Of a stretch of DNA of 12,473 nucleotides, positions 7,696-12,473 are shown in pieces. The first letter of the stretch is position 1. Each line of letters begins with the position of its first letter. Position numbers and translations under genes: made by a program. The notes beneath the pieces were generated by a model. The model was not told the DNA's origin and did not search any database. It saw nothing but the letters and a program-made list of their open reading frames with translations. The DNA lies in assembly GCA_964566145.1 (NCBI GenBank), contig CAZMHN010000022.1, forward strand, positions 1 through 12,473, given 5' to 3'. Source of the DNA: CAZMHN01 sp964566145 (lineage in GTDB: Bacteria; Patescibacteriota; Patescibacteriia; Veblenbacterales; UBA10138).

Positions 7696-9156
7696 ATGGC
7701 CGTACAGCTGAACTATCTGGCTCCCAAAGGCTGGGTTCCTCCAGAACCTGACGAGCGCTACGTTATCGTGCAGTACAAGCTCCAGCTGGCCGCGGGGGTG
7801 GGGGAGAACATGTTCGAACAAGCCGCGGCTTCGGTCGCGGCCGAATCGTCCACCGGCACCTGGACCACTGTGGAGGCCGGACCGTCTGCAGGCATGGGCA
7901 AGGCGGAGGAATACAAGGCCGTGGCCTTTGATCTGGACCGCGAACGCAAGCTGTTCAAAGTGGCTTACCGCACGGACCTGTTCGAGCCTGCCAACATGTC
8001 CGGCTTTTTGGCCGGGCCAGCAGGCAACGTGGCCGGCATGAAAATGGTGCAGGGCTTGAGGGTGCTGGACGTGCGCTTCCCCAAATCTTTCGTGGAATCG
8101 TTCCCTGGCCCAAGGTTCGGCATACCCGGCCTGAGGGAAATGCTGGGCCAGCGCGAGAGCATTCCAATTCTCGGCACCGTGCCCAAGCCCAAGGTGGGCA
8201 GGACGGCCCAGGAGCAGGCGGCTCTCGCCAGGCGCTTATGGACGGCGGGCGACGGCACTTACGATTTCATCAAGGACGACGAAAATCTCACCAGCCTGCC
8301 GTTCAACAGGTTCGAGGACAGGTGCAGGCTCGTGCACCAGGTTCAGCGCGAGGTGGAATCGGCCTCAGGCAGGAAAAAGCTTTACTTATGCAACGTTACG
8401 CATTCCGACATAGACGTAATGCTGGAACGCGCCGGCATGATCGAGAAGGAAGGGGGGCATGTCATGATGATGGACGTGGTCACGACCGGATTCGCGGCAG
8501 TGCACACCATGAGAAAGAAGAACCCCGGCCTGTTCATCCACGCACACCGCGCCATGCACGGCTTTATGACGCGCGAGTCCGGCCCCGGCATTCGTGGCGA
8601 AGGCGCGCTGTGGGGCTTCAGCGTTTCCATGCTTACCTTGGCCAAGGTATTCCGGCTTTTGGGAGTGGATTCATTGCACATCGGCTCCCCCAAATCCAAG
8701 ATGCAGGATTACGGCGAAGCCGAGCTCATAGACGCCGCCATGAACCCGGGGGAGGTCGCAGGCTACGATTCCTTCACGCAGTTCCATGTTACGCGCGAGG
8801 AGCGCGAATTGCACCGCGCCGTCCAGCTGAACGAAACGGCGGCCGACCCCTCGTTCCATTCTTTGGGGCAGAAGTGGTACGGCGTGAAGCCGGTATGGTC
8901 CGTGGCTTCGGGCGGATTACAGCCCGGGGTCATGGATACGGTGGTCGCCAAGCTGGGCAAGGACGTGTTCATCCAGCTGGGCGGGGGAGTGCTCGGGCAT
9001 CCCAAGGGCGCCGAGCGCGGCGTGGAAGCCGCGCTGGAAGCCAGAAGCGCCGTCATGGCCGGCAAAACAGTGAAAGATTACGTTACGGCATTTCCCAAGT
9101 CGGCTTTAGCCGAGGCCGTGGCCTACTGGGGCACGGAACCTAAGGTAGTGTACTAG
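7696..9156 (+). CDS. rbcL: RuBisCO large subunit, form III-like (CPR/archaeal type) with insertions
   Basis: A 486-residue ribulose-1,5-bisphosphate carboxylase. In archaea and CPR, form III types fix CO2 on RuBP derived from AMP salvage. Spinach-equivalent residues seen: Glu50-Thr55-Trp56 (E60/T65/W66), Asn111 (N123), Lys164 and Lys166 in TVPKPKVG (K175/K177), carbamylated Lys193 with Asp195-Glu196 in FIKDDEN (K201/D203/E204), His284-Arg285 and His288 (H294/R295/H298), His328 (H327), Lys335 (K334), Ser405-Gly406-Gly407 (S379-G381) and Gly429-Gly430. All catalytic positions are filled, so it is predicted to be active and not a form IV-like protein. TVPKPKVG and KDDENLTS are form III signatures. 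Oddities: loop 6 reads HIGSPKSKM; extra residues near 294-306; and about 25-30 extra residues around 355-384. The enzyme is thus longer than usual form III (about 420-445). No small-subunit gene is present. It starts 3 bases after the cyclophilin stop. Confidence 0.96.
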   Translation: MAVQLNYLAPKGWVPPEPDERYVIVQYKLQLAAGVGENMFEQAAASVAAESSTGTWTTVEAGPSAGMGKAEEYKAVAFDLDRERKLFKVAYRTDLFEPANMSGFLAGPAGNVAGMKMVQGLRVLDVRFPKSFVESFPGPRFGIPGLREMLGQRESIPILGTVPKPKVGRTAQEQAALARRLWTAGDGTYDFIKDDENLTSLPFNRFEDRCRLVHQVQREVESASGRKKLYLCNVTHSDIDVMLERAGMIEKEGGHVMMMDVVTTGFAAVHTMRKKNPGLFIHAHRAMHGFMTRESGPGIRGEGALWGFSVSMLTLAKVFRLLGVDSLHIGSPKSKMQDYGEAELIDAAMNPGEVAGYDSFTQFHVTREERELHRAVQLNETAADPSFHSLGQKWYGVKPVWSVASGGLQPGVMDTVVAKLGKDVFIQLGGGVLGHPKGAERGVEAALEARSAVMAGKTVKDYVTAFPKSALAEAVAYWGTEPKVVY

Positions 9157-9159
9157 CCT

Positions 9160-9606
9160 ATGCGCAACACTTTGCGTGCCATCGTCATCCTTTCCTTCGT
9201 AGGCGTGCTATTCGCCGGCTCCGTCACCTTGCGCCAGTACGTTAGCCCGGCTTCCGAGCCAGGGCTGTTCTCATGCGTGGGCCTGAGCATTTTCGGCCTT
9301 AGTCCCTGTCCCTACGGCTTGGCTCTATTCGTACTCCTGCTCATAATCTCCGGCCTTATGCTGTTGGGCAAGACAGCTCCGCAGAAAGGCCTGCCCTGGC
9401 TCAGGCTGGCCGGCCTGGGCGGCGTGGCTTTTTCCGGCTGGGTGGCCTGGCGCGAGCTGTGCGCGCCCGCCCTGGCCCTGGGTGCTTCGTACTGGGACAC
9501 ATTCTCCGCGGCTCGCGTCCCGGCATGCGTCTGGGGGTTCTTGGTGTTCCTCATGGTGGCCGTCCTGTCTTTTGTCTACCGCCCCAAGGCCGCCCGGAAT
9601 CCGTAA
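9160..9606 (+). CDS. Four-helix, four-cysteine membrane protein, DsbB/VKOR-like topology
   Basis: A 148-residue protein not assigned to a named family. Four hydrophobic helices are visible: about 5-23, 51-69, 80-98 and 122-140. There are exactly four cysteines: Cys39 and Cys50 between helices 1 and 2, Cys101 and Cys123 between helices 3 and 4. Both pairs would face the same side of the membrane, as in DsbB (Cys41/44 and Cys104/130). This layout suggests a disulfide-forming quinone oxidoreductase, but the classical CxxC of DsbB or VKOR is absent, so the role is inference. The two halves align without gaps at an offset of 73 residues, sharing GVxFxGxVxxR (15-25 and 88-98) and CxxGxxxF (50-57 and 123-130). 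The gene starts 3 bases after RuBisCO. A role in oxidising exported proteins would fit the lipoprotein isomerase and other exported proteins nearby. Confidence 0.8.
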   Translation: MRNTLRAIVILSFVGVLFAGSVTLRQYVSPASEPGLFSCVGLSIFGLSPCPYGLALFVLLLIISGLMLLGKTAPQKGLPWLRLAGLGGVAFSGWVAWRELCAPALALGASYWDTFSAARVPACVWGFLVFLMVAVLSFVYRPKAARNP

Positions 9607-9639
9607 CGCCGCGGCCTTTGAAAGCCTAGGTAGCGCGCC

Positions 9640-11142
9640 ATGATACGCTGGTTCCTGAACCATTTCCCTAAAAAGACCGTATACAGGATATTCGAGATAA
9701 TCCCGGGCGTTTTGGTGTGGCTCACCATCCTGGGCTCGGTGGGGCTTTCCTTCGTGAAGCCGCTGTGGGCCATCTACGTCATCATTTTGTTCGACCTGTA
9801 CTGGCTCCTCAGGGTGGGCTACCTGCTCATCTACATGCTCCAAAGCTGGCGCAGGTTCAAGCTGACCACGGACGTGTACTGGCCCAGCGAGTTGCGCAAG
9901 CTCCCGGACTACGGCCGCATTTGGCACCTGGTGTTCATGCCTACGTACAAAGAGCCGCTGGAAGTTCTGCGCAACAGCTTTGCCAGCCTTACGAAATGCA
10001 ATTACGATCTTTCCAAGTTCATAGTCGTGTTCGCGGGCGAGGAAAGGGACAAGGACAATTTTCTGAAGAACGCGGAAGTCATCAAGCAGGAATTCGCCGA
10101 CAAGTTCGGACATTTTCTGGTAACGCTTCACCCTAAGGACATCCAAGGCGAAATGGCAGGCAAGGGCGCCAACATTGCCTGGGCAGGCAGGCAGGCCCAG
10201 GAATTTATAGATTCCATGAAAATACCTTATGAGGACATAATCGTGTCCTCGTTCGACGTTGATTCGTGCCCGCACGTGAACTACTTCGCCTATCTTGCCT
10301 ACACCTACCTCACCACGCCGGACAACCTGCACTCCAGCTACCAGCCCGTGGCTGTGTACAACAACAACATTTGGGATTCGCCCGCTCTCATGCGCGTCAT
10401 TGCGAGCTCCACCACGTTCTGGCTTTTCACGGACCTCGCACGCCCAGAAAGGCTGTTCACGTTCTCATCCCACTCCATGCCGTTCCAGGCGCTGGTGGAC
10501 GTAGGCTTTTGGCAGAACGACATCGTGACAGAGGATTCGCGCATATTCCTGCAATGCTTCGTGCGCTACGACGGCAACTACCGCGTGACGCCTTTGTACC
10601 TGCCCATATACATGGACACGGTGTACACCGGCTCGTTCTGGCGCAGCGTGGTGAACCAGTACAAGCAACAGCGCAGGTGGGCCTACGGCGTGGAGAACTT
10701 CCCGTACATGGCCTACCACTTCTGGCGCTCCAAGAGCATTCCTTTCACCAAGAAGTTCCGCTACGTGTGGAACCAGCTGGAAGGCGTGTACTCCTGGGCC
10801 ACCGCCCCCATCATCATATTCATACTTGGCCGCTTGCCGCTAGAGTTCGTGGATAGGGACGCCCCGGCTTCGCTCCTCGCCCACCTGGCGCCGCGGGTGC
10901 TGGAGGTCTTGATGACCATAGCCATGGTCGGGCTCATTTTCAGCGCCATAGCCTCCATAAAGCTTTTGCCGCCCCGGCCGCCGCACCGCTCGCGCTGGTG
11001 GTACGGGAGCATGGCCCTGCAGTGGGCGCTGTTCCCGCCGTGCATGCTCCTCTTCGGCGCCATTCCTTCCACCGACGCCCAAACCAGGCTTATGTTAGGC
11101 AAGTACCTAGGATTCTGGGTGACGGAGAAGCAGAGGGTGTAG
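9640..11142 (+). CDS. Membrane glycosyltransferase, family GT2 (cellulose/hyaluronan synthase-like)
   Basis: A 500-residue processive-type glycosyltransferase predicted to polymerise or transfer sugars from nucleotide-sugars at the membrane. Two N-terminal membrane helices (about 22-40 and 42-66) precede a cytoplasmic GT-A domain (about 92-350), followed by C-terminal helices (about 386-398, 420-440 and 456-475). GT2 signature parts seen: MPTYKEP (100-106), GKGANIA (174-180), the DxD motif in SSFDVDS (Asp206, Asp208), TED (297-299) as catalytic base region, and QQRRW (343-347) matching QxxRW. No PilZ domain is present. It starts 33 bases after the previous gene, so it may belong to the same transcript, with the Nudix gene following 8 bases after its TAG stop. 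Sugar donor and product are unknown; a surface polysaccharide is likely. Confidence 0.9.
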   Translation: MIRWFLNHFPKKTVYRIFEIIPGVLVWLTILGSVGLSFVKPLWAIYVIILFDLYWLLRVGYLLIYMLQSWRRFKLTTDVYWPSELRKLPDYGRIWHLVFMPTYKEPLEVLRNSFASLTKCNYDLSKFIVVFAGEERDKDNFLKNAEVIKQEFADKFGHFLVTLHPKDIQGEMAGKGANIAWAGRQAQEFIDSMKIPYEDIIVSSFDVDSCPHVNYFAYLAYTYLTTPDNLHSSYQPVAVYNNNIWDSPALMRVIASSTTFWLFTDLARPERLFTFSSHSMPFQALVDVGFWQNDIVTEDSRIFLQCFVRYDGNYRVTPLYLPIYMDTVYTGSFWRSVVNQYKQQRRWAYGVENFPYMAYHFWRSKSIPFTKKFRYVWNQLEGVYSWATAPIIIFILGRLPLEFVDRDAPASLLAHLAPRVLEVLMTIAMVGLIFSAIASIKLLPPRPPHRSRWWYGSMALQWALFPPCMLLFGAIPSTDAQTRLMLGKYLGFWVTEKQRV

Positions 11143-11150
11143 GCAGGTTT

Positions 11151-11681
11151 ATGAGAGACTACAAAGAGCTGTTAGAGGTGGTGAATGACCAGGGCGAGGT
11201 TGTTAATCAGGCCACAAGAGAAGAGATACATAAGAAGGGCCTACTTCATAGGGAGGTACGGATTTGGGTCTACAATGCGAACGGCGAAATCTTGTTTCAG
11301 AGACGCGGCCCACACAAGGACACCTTCCCAAATCTGCTCGATACGTCCGTGGGTGGCCACGTTGACCTTGGAATGACGTACGACGATAGCGCCCTGAAGG
11401 AGCTTGAAGAGGAGACAGGGATAAAAGCTAAGAAGGAAAATTTGGTTTACTGGAAGATGGAGCGCCGGGTAGGAGTAGATAAGGTAACGGGGACGACGAA
11501 CAATGCAATCAGGAAAGTATTCCTTTATAAGTTACCCCCTGGCCAGGACTTGATACTTGAAAAAGGGAAAGCAACTAGTTTGGAGTTTTGGTCAAAAGAA
11601 AAACTGCGAGGTCTTTCAGAGGAGGAGAAAAAACAGTTCATACCTGGTCCACTTGAGCAGGCACTTACACTGGAGATATAA
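11151..11681 (+). CDS. Nudix hydrolase with a degenerate Nudix box
   Basis: A 176-residue Nudix-fold protein, resembling the YfcD / isopentenyl-diphosphate-isomerase-like branch by its N-terminus (YKELLEVVNDQGEVV, then GLLHREVRIWVYN). The frame is open upstream into the glycosyltransferase gene, but the ATG at 11151, 8 bases after the GT2 stop, gives the natural family start. The Nudix box lies at residues 69-91: Gly69, then Met75 where the first Glu is expected, then KELEEETGI (83-91) in place of REUxEExGU. The metal-binding Glu84, Glu87 and Glu88 remain; Arg is replaced by Lys83. It may hydrolyse a nucleoside or other diphosphate, or act like an isomerase; the substrate is unknown. Codon use is more AT-rich than in the adjoining glycosyltransferase, suggesting a different origin despite the operon-like spacing. 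It ends in TAA within the terminator's left arm. Confidence 0.88.
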   Translation: MRDYKELLEVVNDQGEVVNQATREEIHKKGLLHREVRIWVYNANGEILFQRRGPHKDTFPNLLDTSVGGHVDLGMTYDDSALKELEEETGIKAKKENLVYWKMERRVGVDKVTGTTNNAIRKVFLYKLPPGQDLILEKGKATSLEFWSKEKLRGLSEEEKKQFIPGPLEQALTLEI

Positions 11682-11706
11682 AAAACAGGCCACCCGGCCT
11701 GTTTTT
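11681..11706 (+). terminator. Bidirectional intrinsic terminator between convergent genes
   Basis: A perfect 11-base inverted repeat (AAAAACAGGCC at 11681-11691 and its complement at 11696-11706) encloses loop ACCC and ends in TTTTT. The left arm starts with AAAAA, so it has a U-tract on both strands. It overlaps the last base of the Nudix stop codon and lies 62 bases past the stop of the minus-strand gene, so it can end transcription from both sides. Confidence 0.9.
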
Positions 11707-11768
11707 GGTACCCCTGACAGTTATGCGAAGTTTGTAACCGGATAGTCTTATAATCTAACAATGCATTC

Positions 11769-12473
11769 TTATCCAGGCTGAATTGTTTCTTCACCTGGTA
11801 CCTGCAAATCAAACCGATTACCAAATAGTTTTATTCTTAACTTAGCTGTAAATGTAAACATCTCACCAGTCTGCTTTCTAACCCTTAGTATGAATAAAGG
11901 TTCATAATCGTCTATTAGGTGCTCTTTTTTTACTACATCGAAGTGAAATACGTCATTTTGGTTCAGCTTCTTACTCCCATGATTTGTTGGGACTCCATCA
12001 AACGTACACTCTTCAATAATTAATGGGTCAGTCGATTGATTTTGTACAAAAATATTTACAGCATCGTATCTTCCAAAATCGTTAACCGCTGTGTCTGGTT
12101 TGACTTCTATAATGGGTACACTCTGAGAAACGATAGATTTTGGGGTGGCCATTTGTTCCATCTCTTCTATCAAACCTCTTGCGTTCTTAATTTTCTTTCC
12201 GCTCGGTAATGTAAGTACTACTTCTATTTTTTTTATTACTTCTTCTGGAGCTAACTGATTATCCTCAACCCTAATATCACAGGTATCTCCATCGATAATA
12301 ATGTGAGCCTTCTCACCAGAGCCATCCTTTTTACCAACTAGTATATTCAAATCACCGCCAGCTCCCTGTGACCTTGTTTCAATAAATAAACCTTCGGTTT
12401 CAAGCCTGTCTTTTATCGTCTTCTCAGCAAGATATCCTTCAAGGGTATTTATCCAGGGTTGTAAGAAATTTTT
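11769..12473 (-). CDS. Unrecognised protein, 5' end beyond the right window edge
   Basis: On the minus strand the frame is open from the window edge to the TAA at 11769, giving 234 visible residues. No ATG codon lies between the edge and the TTG at 12350, and the extra 41 codons read as normal protein (for example INTLEGYLAEKTIKDRLE and TRSQGAGGDLNIL), so the true start lies outside. I do not recognise the family. Visible features: a helical start; GAGGDLNILVGKKDGSGEKAH, then beta-rich HIIIDGDTCDIRVEDN; a Lys/Glu helix; and a C-terminal beta-rich domain (DAVNIFVQNQSTDPLIIEEC onward, ending LRIKLFGNRFDLQVPGEE) that could be an immunoglobulin-like sandwich. No signal peptide or membrane helix is visible. 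It is AT-rich and convergent with the Nudix gene. It is probably accessory; its function is unknown. Confidence 0.78.
   Translation of the reverse strand, partial: KNFLQPWINTLEGYLAEKTIKDRLETEGLFIETRSQGAGGDLNILVGKKDGSGEKAHIIIDGDTCDIRVEDNQLAPEEVIKKIEVVLTLPSGKKIKNARGLIEEMEQMATPKSIVSQSVPIIEVKPDTAVNDFGRYDAVNIFVQNQSTDPLIIEECTFDGVPTNHGSKKLNQNDVFHFDVVKKEHLIDDYEPLFILRVRKQTGEMFTFTAKLRIKLFGNRFDLQVPGEETIQPG

Noticed and set aside
9601..9639. Possible terminator or promoter between the DsbB/VKOR-like and glycosyltransferase genes
   Set aside because: GGCCTTTGAAAGCC gives only an imperfect short stem without a T-run, and TAGGTA (9627-9632) is a poor -10, so read-through from the upstream promoter is the simpler view.
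10998..11150. Upstream extension of the Nudix frame into the glycosyltransferase gene
   Set aside because: Those codons overlap conserved C-terminal membrane residues of the GT2 protein and do not resemble a Nudix N-terminus; the ATG at 11151 gives the expected start.
11749..11778. Consensus TATAAT (11749-11754) six bases before an ATG at 11761
   Set aside because: The frame is only six codons (stop at 11779-11781 region), there is no -35, and the DNA is AT-rich, so a chance match is likely.

Overview
The window looks like a piece of a Patescibacteria/CPR-type bacterial genome, possibly Parcubacteria-like. This is inferred from gene content, not from a marker gene. It combines a form III-type RuBisCO large subunit with no small subunit, short intergenic gaps, few Shine-Dalgarno sequences, promoters sitting directly on start codons, and several small membrane or exported proteins typical of small-genome uncultivated bacteria. 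None of the twelve genes ends in TGA; eight end in TAA and four in TAG.

Layout. Bases 1-1240 are AT-rich and hold the 3' part of an unrecognised gene that enters from the left edge. A GC-rich block (about 1300-11140) follows, with every gene on the + strand: a membrane-anchored cupredoxin; a strong hairpin terminator; a small ROK-type sugar kinase abutting a beta-CASP metallo-beta-lactamase-fold RNase; a secreted lytic transglycosylase with its own extended -10 promoter; then a run of closely spaced genes behind a clear sigma-70-like promoter at 5345-5373. That run encodes a 530-residue multi-pass membrane protein, a cyclophilin lipoprotein, RuBisCO, a four-cysteine four-helix membrane protein with DsbB/VKOR-like topology, and a membrane GT2 glycosyltransferase. 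From about 11150 the DNA is AT-richer again: a Nudix hydrolase just downstream of the glycosyltransferase, a perfect bidirectional terminator, and a convergent minus-strand gene of unknown function running off the right edge.

How the genes may work together. Most of the block concerns the envelope: peptidoglycan cleavage, polysaccharide synthesis, extracytoplasmic protein folding (cyclophilin, possible thiol oxidation) and an exported copper protein. RuBisCO is the metabolic outlier. In archaea and CPR, form III RuBisCO acts in an AMP/nucleoside salvage route that turns ribulose-1,5-bisphosphate plus CO2 into 3-phosphoglycerate. The partner genes (AMP phosphorylase, ribose-1,5-bisphosphate isomerase) are not in this window.

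Most interesting points. The RuBisCO has a non-standard loop 6 and an insertion of about 25-30 residues near the place where Methanococcoides-type form II/III enzymes carry an assembly domain. The DsbB/VKOR-like protein appears to be an ungapped 73-residue internal duplication. The cupredoxin has Gln where the axial Met ligand is expected. Stop codon TGA is absent. Both flanks are compositionally different and carry unrecognised genes. No RNA gene, CRISPR array or insertion sequence was found, and no gene-free stretch exceeds 300 bases.
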